DNA of 64,000 nucleotides from contig CAYNMV010000012.1 of NCBI GenBank assembly GCA_964398315.1, positions 11,194 to 75,193 on the forward strand. The letters run 5' to 3'. Below the pieces are notes generated by a model. The model saw nothing but the letters and a program-made list of their open reading frames with translations. It ran no database searches and was not told the DNA's origin. The translations under genes and the position numbers were made by a program. Below, one piece after another: positions 51,500 through 60,313 of this stretch. Position 1 is the first letter of the stretch. The number at the start of each line of letters is the position of its first letter. The stretch comes from JADLCB01 sp964398315. Its GTDB lineage: Bacteria; Planctomycetota; Phycisphaerae; Tepidisphaerales; Tepidisphaeraceae.

Positions 51500-53920
51500 T
51501 CATTTCCAGTGCCGGGCCAGAGCGAGGATGGCGCGGTTGCGCAGATAGGGGAATGTGCTGTTGGACAGCAGCTTTTGAAGCGCTGGCGTCTCCGTCGGCA
51601 GGCCGTGGACGGCGGCCAGCGCCCGCAGCCGCTGGGCATACTCACCCGCGGGCTGGGACAGCAGGGCGGCGGCGATGAGCAGGCGGCGGAATTCATCGCC
51701 CGCTTCCAGGCGCTTGTGGGCGGCCTCGCGCCCGGCAACATCGCCAGCCCGAAGCGCCTCCAAATCCGCCAGAACCGCCTCGGCTGCGCGGGTCTGATCC
51801 AGCACCCGGCGCTCCAGGCGGGCCAGGCGCTCAGGCTGGCGCGACAGCGCTGCCGCGCAGCCCAGCACATCTGTTACCTTGCAGGTCTCGATCCACTCTG
51901 CCAGCCGCTCATCGGCGGCCGGCAGCGGCTGGAGCGGCTCAAGCTGGGCCGCCAGATCGTACAGTGCAATGGTCCCATCGGAGCCCGCAACGGCAATCCG
52001 CCGGCCATCGCGCGATGAAGCCATGCTTGTCAGGGTGCCGATCTGCCCGGTCAGCCGCAGGGCCGGGGCCCAGTGCTCGGCAACATAAATGTCCACACCA
52101 TCAAAGTTGGGTGTAAATTGCGGCCTGGGCACACTTCCGGGCGCCAGCACGGCCATCTCCGGCCGGGTTGGTTCGTGCTTACCCCACTGCGGATCCGCCG
52201 CCCGCGCTGCCAGCAGCGCGGCCAGGGGATCGGCGGTGTGAGGCGGCTCGCCTGCCTTATGGCGCCGGAGCAGAATCTGCGCCCGCGCGGGGTTCATCAC
52301 CGTATGGGCAGCGCGCATGTTGTGATCCAGCACCAGCACGCGCAGCGGATCAGTCTGGAGCGTGATCAGGTGCGTGGCTGGCTGCGGTTGATTCGCCAAC
52401 AGCCGGCCGGTGGCCGTTTCGTAAATGAGCAGGTGATGGCTGTCGCCCACCAGCAGATATTTTCCATCGGGGGTGAGTTCAAAATTGTGCGCGCTATTGA
52501 TTGGCGGTTTGATGGTGCGGAGTGACCGGCCACTCTCGCCGTCGAACAGCGTGAGCGTTTCTTCGCTGCCATCGCGTCCCACCAGCATCGACAGATCGGC
52601 AGAGGCGCGCATGTTCAGCGTGTGGCTGATCTGGAACGAGCGCCGTTCGGTCAGATCCTCAGGGCGCAGCGCGATGCACTCGCCGGACCCCATCACGGCC
52701 AGCAGTTCCGTGCCATCGGTTGAGAGGATCAGTGTCTCCAGCCGGGCGTGTCCCGGCGGAGGCGGGAAGCGGAATTCGGCGGTGGGTCGGTCGGGCGCGT
52801 CCCAGTTCCAGCGCTCAATTCGGCCGTCATAGCTGGAGGAGAACAGCGTCTGCCCATCGGGGCTGAGTTGCACATGCGCAGGGGCCGGGCGGAAGATCGG
52901 CTCATCCATCGGGGCTTCCAGGTCCGGCACCGACAGCCAGGTCAGTCCGCCGGTGGAGGGCGCGGCCATCAGGATCTGATCGCGCGGGCCCCACATCACT
53001 GCTCCCCACGTGTCGGCCGCGCCCCTGTGCATCACCACCTGCTGTGCGGCGGAGTCGATCAGCCACAGATCCCTGCCCTGGATCGCCGCGATACGGTGTG
53101 ACGTGCGGTCAAAGGCGTAGAAGGCGTTATCCGGCAGGCGCAGCTCAACCTGCCCCAGTTCCTCGCCGGTGTGCGTGTTGAAGAACCTGAGCTTCCTGTC
53201 CCACACTGCCAGGATGGAGCCATCGGCCGAGAGTTTGCAATTGAGGCCGTGACGGGTTGGGAAGGCCTTGCGAAAGCCCGTCGGCTTGCCGGTGGCGGCA
53301 TCGTAGAGGGTGATTTCGTGGCTGCGCTGATCGCCGATCAGCACGAGCGATCCGCCGGCGGCCAGGTCATTTCTAGTCCTGGGTGGGCCCCACGGCTCGC
53401 CATTATCCTCGCGCAGCGTTGCGATGGGTTTCATCGTGCTGATGCGCCAAAGCTGCACCTGCGCGCCCTCGATCAGCATGATATCTTTCGCCGGTGCGGC
53501 CTGGACGTTGCGCACATGCTTCATGGGCATCTCGATGGGCGGTCCCATGCTCTGTTCGCGCAGGTCGAACCGTGCCAGCTTGCGCTGATCGTTGTGGGCG
53601 ATGAGGATGTGCCGGTCGGTAAGGAAAGCCGCCCGCGGGGCGAACCATCCCCTGGGCAGGTCCACGTTCTGGATCAGCGTGCCGCGGGTGGAGTTCCACA
53701 GGTGCAGCCCATCGATGCCGTACTCCAGCAGTTGTGACCCATCCGGTGAGAGAGCGACTGTGGCCGGGCCCCATTGGCCCAGGCCGAAACGCGGCTGGCC
53801 GATCAACCGCAGCGGCTCGAGGCCGGGGATGACGTCTTCCCGACTGGCCGGCTGGCCATGCAGGCCCGCGGCGGACAAAATGATGGCGAGTAAAGCGATC
53901 GCAATAATCCGATAATACAT
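51500..53920 (-). CDS. Exported WD40-type beta-propeller protein with helical C-terminus
   Basis: A protein of 806 residues. A signal peptide (MYYRIIAIALLAIILSAAG) opens it. Propeller-like repeats recur, including VALSPDGSQLLEYGIDGLHLWN, VQLSPDGQTLFSSSYDGRIE and SSRDGRRIAVAGSDGTIALYDL. The last 130 residues are helical and contain LEALRAGDVAGREAAHKRLE, a feature of many planctomycete WD40 proteins. AGGGG lies seven bases before the ATG. It is probably a periplasmic scaffold; no enzyme motif is visible. Confidence 0.8.
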   Translation of the reverse strand: MYYRIIAIALLAIILSAAGLHGQPASREDVIPGLEPLRLIGQPRFGLGQWGPATVALSPDGSQLLEYGIDGLHLWNSTRGTLIQNVDLPRGWFAPRAAFLTDRHILIAHNDQRKLARFDLREQSMGPPIEMPMKHVRNVQAAPAKDIMLIEGAQVQLWRISTMKPIATLREDNGEPWGPPRTRNDLAAGGSLVLIGDQRSHEITLYDAATGKPTGFRKAFPTRHGLNCKLSADGSILAVWDRKLRFFNTHTGEELGQVELRLPDNAFYAFDRTSHRIAAIQGRDLWLIDSAAQQVVMHRGAADTWGAVMWGPRDQILMAAPSTGGLTWLSVPDLEAPMDEPIFRPAPAHVQLSPDGQTLFSSSYDGRIERWNWDAPDRPTAEFRFPPPPGHARLETLILSTDGTELLAVMGSGECIALRPEDLTERRSFQISHTLNMRASADLSMLVGRDGSEETLTLFDGESGRSLRTIKPPINSAHNFELTPDGKYLLVGDSHHLLIYETATGRLLANQPQPATHLITLQTDPLRVLVLDHNMRAAHTVMNPARAQILLRRHKAGEPPHTADPLAALLAARAADPQWGKHEPTRPEMAVLAPGSVPRPQFTPNFDGVDIYVAEHWAPALRLTGQIGTLTSMASSRDGRRIAVAGSDGTIALYDLAAQLEPLQPLPAADERLAEWIETCKVTDVLGCAAALSRQPERLARLERRVLDQTRAAEAVLADLEALRAGDVAGREAAHKRLEAGDEFRRLLIAAALLSQPAGEYAQRLRALAAVHGLPTETPALQKLLSNSTFPYLRNRAILALARHWK

Positions 53921-54101
53921 GGGCAATCCCCTTGAAGTGAATGATTCGGGCGCGCCCAAGCAGGCCAGAACTGGGCGCGATTGTAGGGTGAGACGCTAAA
54001 GAAGAGAAAAGTGTGTGCTTCGACGCCGGTCGATAGGTGAAATCAGGTCTGGACAGCAGGCCATAGAGATACTGGCTGCCTGCCGAAATGACTATAACAT
54101 T

Positions 54102-54130
54102 ATCCTAACACAAGTCGGGCGGCTTGTCCA
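54102..54130 (-). promoter_or_regulatory. Candidate promoter for the WD40 gene
   Basis: Leftward -35 TGGACA (54125-54130, five of six) and -10 TAGGAT (54102-54107, four of six) are separated by 17 bases. The leader would be about 175 nucleotides. Confidence 0.45.
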
Positions 54131-54154
54131 GTCAATTTGCCGGAAAAATTTTGT

Positions 54155-54198
54155 CAAAAAATAGCTCTCCCCGCACCGCGCGGGCGGAGCGGGGAGAG
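54155..54198 (-). terminator. Rho-independent terminator of glgP
   Basis: Read leftward, a perfect 10-bp stem (CTCTCCCCGC/GCGGGGAGAG) with a 14-base loop is followed by CTATTTTTT. It lies about 30 bases past the glgP stop. Confidence 0.82.
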
Positions 54199-54226
54199 GG
54201 GGATGGCTGAAAACATCGGTCCCAGT

Positions 54227-56797
54227 TCAGTTCCAGTGGATCAGACCGGGCTCGAAGGGGGTGGCCAGGTCGGGATGGCCGGGGAGGATACGCACCGCGA
54301 ACCCCTGGCGGCCACTGGTTGAGCAGGTGATCTGGCCGACGAACAGATGGCGGTTCGGGCCCATTTCGCGGGCGTGCTCCATCCTCAAGGACTGGGGGTG
54401 CTCAATTTCGCCGGTCGCGCTGATCGGGCCGCTGAACATTTCCACGATGATGTCATCAGGCCGGATTTCCGGCAGATCGACCAGCGCCTCCACCTGCATC
54501 TTCTCGCCGACGCGGTAATGCCCGTTGCCGGATGTATGGACGGCGACGATCTTGATGCCGTCCCAGTGATGGCGCAGGCGCTGCTTGGCGTGGGCCAGTT
54601 CGGCGGCGCGCTTGAGGCCTTCGGCGGCGAGGCGCTGCCCGCGCTCGTGGCTGGGCCAGTAGAACATCTCCGTGTAGTCCTGCACCATGCGGTTGGTGTT
54701 GAACACCGGGGCGAGTTTGCGCATGCAGTTTTTCATCCGCGCGATCCATTCCTTGGGGATGCGGTCGGCGGTGCGCTGATAGAACAGCGGGACGATCTGC
54801 TTTTCCAGGATGTCGTAGAGCGCCTGGCTCTCGATCGAATCCTGCGTGTTGGCATCGTTGTAGGTCTCGCCGCGGCCGATGGCCCAGCCCAGGTCGGGGG
54901 CATACCCTTCCACCCACCAGCCGTCGAGGATCGAGCAGTTCAGCACCCCGTTGGCCGCCGCCTTCATGCCGCTGGTGCCGGAGGCTTCCATGCCGCGGCG
55001 GGGGGTATTCAGCCACACATCCACGCCCTGCACCAGGTAGCGGGCGATATTCATGTCGTAATTTTCCAGGAACACCACGCGCCGCCGCACGTCCGCCTGG
55101 CGCGAGAACTGCACGATCGCGCGGATCAGCTCCTTGCCTTCGTTGTCGGCCGGATGCGCCTTGCCGGCGAAGACAAACTGCACCGGCCGCTTGGTATCGG
55201 TGATGAGCCGGCGCAGGCGCTCAGGGTCGCGCAGCAGCAGGGCGCCGCGCTTGTACGTGGCAAACCGGCGGGCAAAGCCGATCGTCAGGGCCTCGGGGTC
55301 CAGCACTTCTTCGGCGGTGGCGATTTCATCATACGATCCGCCGCGCTTGATGAGCTGCTCTTTAAGCTGCTGGCGCGTCCAGGCAACCAGGCGCTCGCGG
55401 CTGCGCTCATGAGCACGCCACAGCTCTTCATCGGGGATCTGGTTGACGTTCTCCCACACGCTCTGGTCGGTCGGTTCATCGCGCCAGGCATCGCCGAGGT
55501 AGCGGTCCAGCAGGTCCGCGATTTCGCGGCTCAGCCAGGAGCGGGTGTGGATGCCGTTGGTGATGTGCCGGATGGGCACATCACTGGGGGGCACCTGCGG
55601 CCAGATGTTGTGCCACATGTGCCGCGAGACATCCCCGTGCAGCCAGGAGACGCCGTTGATCGAGTCAGCCAGGCGGATCGCCAGCACCGCCATCGAGAAG
55701 CCCTGCTTCTTGTTGCTCACATCCTCCCGACCCAGGGCGAGGAAGCCTTCCTCATCCAGTTTCAGCGAGGGAATGTAGGACTTGAAATAGCGCAGCATCA
55801 GGTCCGGCGAGAACATGTCGATCCCCGCCGGCACCGGGGTATGCGTGGTGAAGACACTGGTGGCCATCACCTGCTGGCGCACCTCGTCAAAGCTTCTTTC
55901 GGGATATTGCTCCAGCAGCATGCGGATGCGCTCCAGCGCCAGGAACGCGGCGTGGCCTTCGTTCATGTGCCAGACGCTCACCGGCACATTGAGCGCTTCC
56001 AGCATCCGCACGCCGCCGATGCCCAGGACGATTTCCTGCTTGATGCGCATCTCGGTGCCGCCGCCGTAGAGACGGCTGGTGATGTCGCGATCGGCGGGGG
56101 AGTTTTCCGGCAGGTTGGTATCCAGCAGGTAGAGGGGAATGCGGCCGACGTTGGCTTTCCAGACGCGGCAGAAGACGGCGTTGTCCGGCAGATCGGCGCG
56201 CACGCGCACCGGCGAGCCATCGGTGTAGCGCAGCGGCTCGATCGGCAGGTTGTAAAAGTCCAGCTCGGGATAGGCTTCCTGCTGCCAGCCATCGCCGGAG
56301 AGATACTGCTGGAAGTAGCCGTTGCGGTACAGCAGCCCCACACCCACCAGCGGCAGGCCGATCTCGCTGGCGCTCTTGAGGTGATCGCCGGCCAGCACGC
56401 CCAGGCCGCCGGAGTAGATCGGCAGCGACTCGTGCAGGCCGAACTCGGCCGAGAAGTAGGCGACTCTCATCTTGTCATCGCCCAGCTTCTTGTGAAACCA
56501 CCCCTCCTCCTGCATGTGTTGCTGGAACCACGAATACACCCGGTTCATGTGCGACAGGTAGCCATCATCCTCGGCCAACTCGCGCAGACGCTCCTGCGGC
56601 ATGGAGCCAAGGAGCTTGATGGGATTGTGGTATGCCTTCTCCCACAGTTCGCGGTCGAGCCGGCGGAACAGCTCAACCGCATCTGGATGCCACACCCACC
56701 AGAGGTTCTGGGCCAGCTCCATCAACGGCTGAAGTTTTGGCGGGATGTCCGGGAAGACCTGGAACGTGCGGATCTGTGGGGGAGCGAAATCAGCCAT
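54227..56797 (-). CDS. glgP: Alpha-glucan (glycogen) phosphorylase, GT35, with N-terminal DUF3417
   Basis: A protein of 856 residues of the short bacterial/archaeal alpha-glucan phosphorylase type. The N-terminal DUF3417 region includes LAQNLWWVWHPDAVELF. VAYFSAEFGLHESLPIYSGGLG and WHMNEGHAAFL mark the catalytic core. EASGTSGMKAAANGVL holds the lysine that carries pyridoxal phosphate, and LDGWWVEGY follows. It releases glucose-1-phosphate from glycogen or maltodextrins in the cytoplasm. A strong terminator follows the stop. No other glycogen genes are in view. Confidence 0.95.
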   Translation of the reverse strand: MADFAPPQIRTFQVFPDIPPKLQPLMELAQNLWWVWHPDAVELFRRLDRELWEKAYHNPIKLLGSMPQERLRELAEDDGYLSHMNRVYSWFQQHMQEEGWFHKKLGDDKMRVAYFSAEFGLHESLPIYSGGLGVLAGDHLKSASEIGLPLVGVGLLYRNGYFQQYLSGDGWQQEAYPELDFYNLPIEPLRYTDGSPVRVRADLPDNAVFCRVWKANVGRIPLYLLDTNLPENSPADRDITSRLYGGGTEMRIKQEIVLGIGGVRMLEALNVPVSVWHMNEGHAAFLALERIRMLLEQYPERSFDEVRQQVMATSVFTTHTPVPAGIDMFSPDLMLRYFKSYIPSLKLDEEGFLALGREDVSNKKQGFSMAVLAIRLADSINGVSWLHGDVSRHMWHNIWPQVPPSDVPIRHITNGIHTRSWLSREIADLLDRYLGDAWRDEPTDQSVWENVNQIPDEELWRAHERSRERLVAWTRQQLKEQLIKRGGSYDEIATAEEVLDPEALTIGFARRFATYKRGALLLRDPERLRRLITDTKRPVQFVFAGKAHPADNEGKELIRAIVQFSRQADVRRRVVFLENYDMNIARYLVQGVDVWLNTPRRGMEASGTSGMKAAANGVLNCSILDGWWVEGYAPDLGWAIGRGETYNDANTQDSIESQALYDILEKQIVPLFYQRTADRIPKEWIARMKNCMRKLAPVFNTNRMVQDYTEMFYWPSHERGQRLAAEGLKRAAELAHAKQRLRHHWDGIKIVAVHTSGNGHYRVGEKMQVEALVDLPEIRPDDIIVEMFSGPISATGEIEHPQSLRMEHAREMGPNRHLFVGQITCSTSGRQGFAVRILPGHPDLATPFEPGLIHWN

Positions 56798-56925
56798 GGT
56801 CGTTTACCTGTCAAGACAGCAAAGCTGGAGCGCGCAGCATAACTGCGGGAGCCGGGGCACCTGGATGGGTTATCGGCTCTGGGGGGGCATTGTCCTCATC
56901 ATTCTTGAAGCCAGCAAGCGGAGAT

Positions 56926-57630
56926 TTACCGCTCAGCCATCCTGCCGGGTGGGCTGGCGGGGGCCGCGCCGGGCAGATGGGGCCGGATCAGCCGGTTCAG
57001 CACGGCATAGCCCTCGGCCGACAGGTGCAGGCGATCCTTGAAAAACTCGGGGCGCGGCTGGCCATCCGGGCCCAGCAGGGCGGTATCCAGATCGACGAAC
57101 ACGGTGTTGCGATGCTGGCTGAGCAGATCCTGCATCCGGCGGTTGGCGTCGCGCATCTTGTGCGCCACGCGGATGCGCGCGGGGCTGGTTTTCATGCCGA
57201 TGACGACGAGCTTTGTATCCGGCAGGGCGGCGGCGATCTTGCCAACCAGTTGCTGGAGATCGGCCAGGATGGCTTCAGGAGGGACGCCGCCGGCCAGGTC
57301 ATTCTCACCGGCATACAGCACGATCACCCGCGGCTGGTACGGCAGGATGATCCGGTCGGCATAGTAGAGCGAATCGGAGAGCTTTGAGCCGCCGAATCCG
57401 CGCTTGATGGTGGGCAGATCCGGGAAGGAGTCGGCGATATTCCAGTGGACGATGGTTGAACTGCCGATAAACAGCACCCCACCCGGCGCGGGCGGCCGCT
57501 CCCGGTCCTGTGCTTCAAAGCGCTCGATCTGTTTTTCCCAGCGCCGTTCCGGCTGGGTTGAGGGCTGGGTCGTCTGTGCGAAAAGGGAACCGGCCAGGCA
57601 GGCGATCAGCAGGAATGTCAGCAGGCGCAT
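56926..57630 (-). CDS. Exported SGNH/GDSL-family hydrolase
   Basis: A protein of 234 residues. A signal peptide (MRLLTFLLIACLAGSLFAQ) is followed by a Thr/Gln-rich stretch. All four SGNH blocks are seen: FIGSSTIVHW (Ser), GFGGSKLSD (Gly), YAGENDLAGG (Asn) and DRLHLSAEGY (Asp-His). Esterase or acetyl-esterase action on cell-surface or dietary polysaccharide is plausible; the substrate is unknown. An ATG ten codons earlier would also be in frame; the chosen one gives the cleaner signal peptide, although no ribosome site is clear for either. Confidence 0.85.
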   Translation of the reverse strand: MRLLTFLLIACLAGSLFAQTTQPSTQPERRWEKQIERFEAQDRERPPAPGGVLFIGSSTIVHWNIADSFPDLPTIKRGFGGSKLSDSLYYADRIILPYQPRVIVLYAGENDLAGGVPPEAILADLQQLVGKIAAALPDTKLVVIGMKTSPARIRVAHKMRDANRRMQDLLSQHRNTVFVDLDTALLGPDGQPRPEFFKDRLHLSAEGYAVLNRLIRPHLPGAAPASPPGRMAER

Positions 57631-57838
57631 GGGGGGAAGTTGACCAGAAAGCCGGTACATTACAAGCCGGCGAGCCCGGCGGTACGAATCAGCACATCCG
57701 GCATATCGGCCATTGCCCATCCACAGGGAGCAATCTGACGCGGCTGGCCGCTGGCTGCCAGGATGAGATCAGGAGGCATGGCTCCCTGCCGGGGCAGTGC
57801 AATCACGGATCGATGCTGGGCCGTGGCCGCAGGCCGGA

Positions 57839-58660
57839 TCAGTCGTGCGCGGTGGAGCGCTTGACCTTCTTGTGGGCGGTGATCATGTCGCGCAGGCGGG
57901 CGGCCTCTTCGTAGCGTTCGGCCTTGACGGCCCTGTTCAGCTTCGCCTGCAAACGCACGACCGGATCCACCGGCAGCTTGGATTTGATCTCCCGCGCAAA
58001 ACGCTTGAGGATGCGCACCTCGTTGGCCTTGGTGAACATTTCTTCCTGGCCGAACTTGTGGAAGAAGGCGCGAATCTCATCCAGCGCTTCGTTCACAATG
58101 GCCAGCGCCTTCTTGTGCTCCTTGAGCTTGTAGGCGATCGATGCCTTGGCGCGGGCGTTCATCATGATGCTGTAGGGGCGGTATTGCTCGAGGATGAGCC
58201 GGTCATGCTCCTCCTGGGCGAACTTGCCGCACAGGTCCATCACGCGCAGGTTGCGATCGGTGTCGCGCACCACGCCGCTGAACTCCTCCAGCACAAAGAG
58301 GCTCAGGTAGCGGTGGTAGTACATCACCGCTTCCTCGCGGAGCGACTGGCACTGGTCAGGCGAGAGGTGGAAGCCCAACTCGGTGCCGTTGGCCTTGCGA
58401 TGCTTGTCGAGTTGTTGCTCGAAGTATTCCAGCAGCGACTCACACCCGTGGGGCGTGCGTCCATCGGGCCGGCCGGACATCTCCATCTGCAGCAGTCCCA
58501 GGTCCAGGCGCATCTGCAGCTTGGGCTTGCCATCGTTGCCTGTGATCTTGCGCACGTTGATCGTGCCAGGCTCGTAGTCCCAGCCCTTGAGAATGGGGCC
58601 GATATCCTTGCTGCTCAGCTTTCCTTCACGTCGAGGCGGCTGAGGCTTTGAGTCGCTCAT
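57839..58660 (-). CDS. UVR-motif (UvrB/UvrC interaction domain) protein
   Basis: A protein of 273 residues. The C-terminal LQAKLNRAVKAERYEEAARL is the UVR helix-turn-helix motif by which UvrB and UvrC contact each other; it also occurs in McsA-like proteins. The N-terminal region (DIGPILKGWDYEPGTINVRK, KLQMRLDLGLLQME) and the central helical region with several HDR/EEH clusters are not part of any family I recognise. There is no nuclease or helicase motif. I recall comparable proteins in planctomycetes. A role in excision repair is only suggested by the motif. Confidence 0.75.
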   Translation of the reverse strand: MSDSKPQPPRREGKLSSKDIGPILKGWDYEPGTINVRKITGNDGKPKLQMRLDLGLLQMEMSGRPDGRTPHGCESLLEYFEQQLDKHRKANGTELGFHLSPDQCQSLREEAVMYYHRYLSLFVLEEFSGVVRDTDRNLRVMDLCGKFAQEEHDRLILEQYRPYSIMMNARAKASIAYKLKEHKKALAIVNEALDEIRAFFHKFGQEEMFTKANEVRILKRFAREIKSKLPVDPVVRLQAKLNRAVKAERYEEAARLRDMITAHKKVKRSTAHD

Positions 58661-58726
58661 AGGTCCTTGGGTCCACCTGGGCAGTCGACAGGAATCGAGA
58701 TGACTGCATTTCTCGCCTTCCCTATT

Positions 58727-58746
58727 GAGGCCGACGTCTCGGCCTC
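58727..58746. other. Perfect 8-bp stem-loop in a divergent intergenic region
   Basis: GAGGCCGA and TCGGCCTC flank a four-base loop, 67 bases upstream of the UVR-protein start on the minus strand. There is no T-run. It could be an operator or part of a leader. Confidence 0.4.
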
Positions 58747-58936
58747 TTCCCTGTATCATATGCCGCCAACAGGCACGGAACAAAATCGCTCCTGCTTTGT
58801 CGGCAACGCCGGCCGTCCCGCCGGTTGGGCGGTGCGGGCAGCCGCTCAATCATAGGCCGGTCCATGTGCCGGAATCCTGCCAGCCGATCGGGGCCGGGGT
58901 CTTGCCAGCGGGGTGGCCCATTTTTATGGTGACAAC

Positions 58937-59104
58937 ATGACCGCGCCCTCTCTTTCAGCGCTCGGTGCCGTTTTGGCCGAGGTAAGCCACCCCGTGCTGC
59001 CCGCGCCCGCGGTCTGGGCCGGAGCGGTGGTCATCGTGATCCTCTTTCTCTTCCTGGCCGCCACGGTGATCGGCCCGATTGTCCGGGCCCTGATGCGTGA
59101 GTGA
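58937..59104 (+). CDS. Small single-span membrane protein
   Basis: A protein of 55 residues. A polar N-terminal third is followed by WAGAVVIVILFLFLAATVIG, one confident membrane helix, and a short basic tail (RALMRE). No good ribosome site precedes the ATG, though GGTGA lies six bases upstream. No family recognised. It stands just before panC on the same strand, 132 bases away. Confidence 0.5.
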   Translation: MTAPSLSALGAVLAEVSHPVLPAPAVWAGAVVIVILFLFLAATVIGPIVRALMRE

Positions 59105-59236
59105 CCCGCGTGAAGGCGTCATCCGGCGGTCAGGTTGATGGGGCCAGCCGGCCTGCGCGCCTGTCCGCTGTTCCACATTCGCCCTGTCGTGCGTTCCTCC
59201 CTTGGCAACCGGAGGCGGTCGTTCGACAATGCCCGC

Positions 59237-60166
59237 ATGACCGTAACAACGACAATCGCCGAGTGCCGATCCGCCCGGGCGGCGCTGGGCAAGGTGGCCT
59301 TTGTGCCGACGATGGGAGCGCTGCATGCCGGGCATCGCGCGCTGATCGACCGCGCCCGCGCGTTGGCGCCGCACGTGGCGGTGAGCATTTTTGTGAACCC
59401 CACCCAGTTCGGGCCGAAGGAGGATTTCAACAAGTATCCGCGCCCCATCGAGGCCGATCTGGCGTTGTGCCGGGAAGCGGGGGTTGATCTGGTGTTCAAT
59501 CCATCGCCGGAGGAGATGTATCCGGCCAGGGGTTGGGGCGCCGGTGCCGCGAAAAAGGAAGATGCCGCCGGGCGGGCGCTCTCGCCGGCGATTGCGGCCG
59601 AGGCGACACCGCTGACCGCGCAGGATGCGGTCGTCATCGACATTCCCTATCTCACCAGCGTCCTCGAGGGCCGGCATCGTCCCGGACACTTCCGAGGGGT
59701 CTGCCAGGTGGTCGCCAAGCTGTTCAACATCGTCCGGCCGGACCTGGCGCTGTTCGGGCAGAAGGATTACCAGCAACTGCGCGTGCTCCAGGCGATGACC
59801 GAGGCCCTGAATTTCCCGATTGAGATCATCGCATGCCCGACAGTGCGCGAGCCGGATGGGCTGGCGGTCTCCAGCCGCAACCGCTACCTCTCGCCGGCGG
59901 AGCGCACCAAGGCGCTGACGATCTCCCAGGCGCTGTTCGAGGCCGAGGCGGAGTTCAAGCAGGGGATTCGCCAGGCCAATCGCCTGGTGACGACCGTGCA
60001 AAAGCGCCTGCTCGGCCAGCACCTGAACATCGACTATGTCGCCGCGGTCGATACCCAGACGCTGCGCGCCGTGGAGCATGTGGACCAGGACACCCTGCTG
60101 GCCGTCGCCGCCCGTGTCGGCTCAACCCGGCTGATCGACAACATCATCCTGAAGGTAAGTGCCTGA
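59237..60166 (+). CDS. panC: Pantothenate synthetase with an internal insertion
   Basis: A protein of 309 residues, against about 280 for the family. It joins pantoate and beta-alanine using ATP in the cytoplasm. FVPTMGALHAGHRALI holds the nucleotide-binding HxGH; FVNPTQFG, RPGHFRGV, FGQKDYQQL and SSRNRYLSP are also in place. Between MYP and VVIDIPYLT about 35 extra Ala/Gly-rich residues are inserted (about residues 97-131; 59525-59629), near the flexible loop that closes the active site. The start is set by alignment; no clear ribosome site. Confidence 0.93.
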   Translation: MTVTTTIAECRSARAALGKVAFVPTMGALHAGHRALIDRARALAPHVAVSIFVNPTQFGPKEDFNKYPRPIEADLALCREAGVDLVFNPSPEEMYPARGWGAGAAKKEDAAGRALSPAIAAEATPLTAQDAVVIDIPYLTSVLEGRHRPGHFRGVCQVVAKLFNIVRPDLALFGQKDYQQLRVLQAMTEALNFPIEIIACPTVREPDGLAVSSRNRYLSPAERTKALTISQALFEAEAEFKQGIRQANRLVTTVQKRLLGQHLNIDYVAAVDTQTLRAVEHVDQDTLLAVAARVGSTRLIDNIILKVSA

Positions 60167-60313
60167 GGCACTTCGCGCCGGGCTGGCGGAGTGGCAGGGC
60201 GATGTGCCGACAAAGGCGCGCCAGCGCTGCTCTTGTCACATGGTTTATGCTTTTCTGTCGATGGACACCGCTGGCATGGAACCGCTGATGGCGCTGCTAT
60301 ATCATGTCTGCCC

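Noticed and set aside
54347..56842. An 831-codon open frame opposite glgP
   Set aside because: Same reasoning: no domain, and the opposite strand carries a complete phosphorylase.
60178..60240. GGCTGGCGGAGTGGCAGGGCGATG resembling the 5' part of a tRNA
   Set aside because: No anticodon arm, no GTTCGAA-type T-arm and no acceptor pairing follow.
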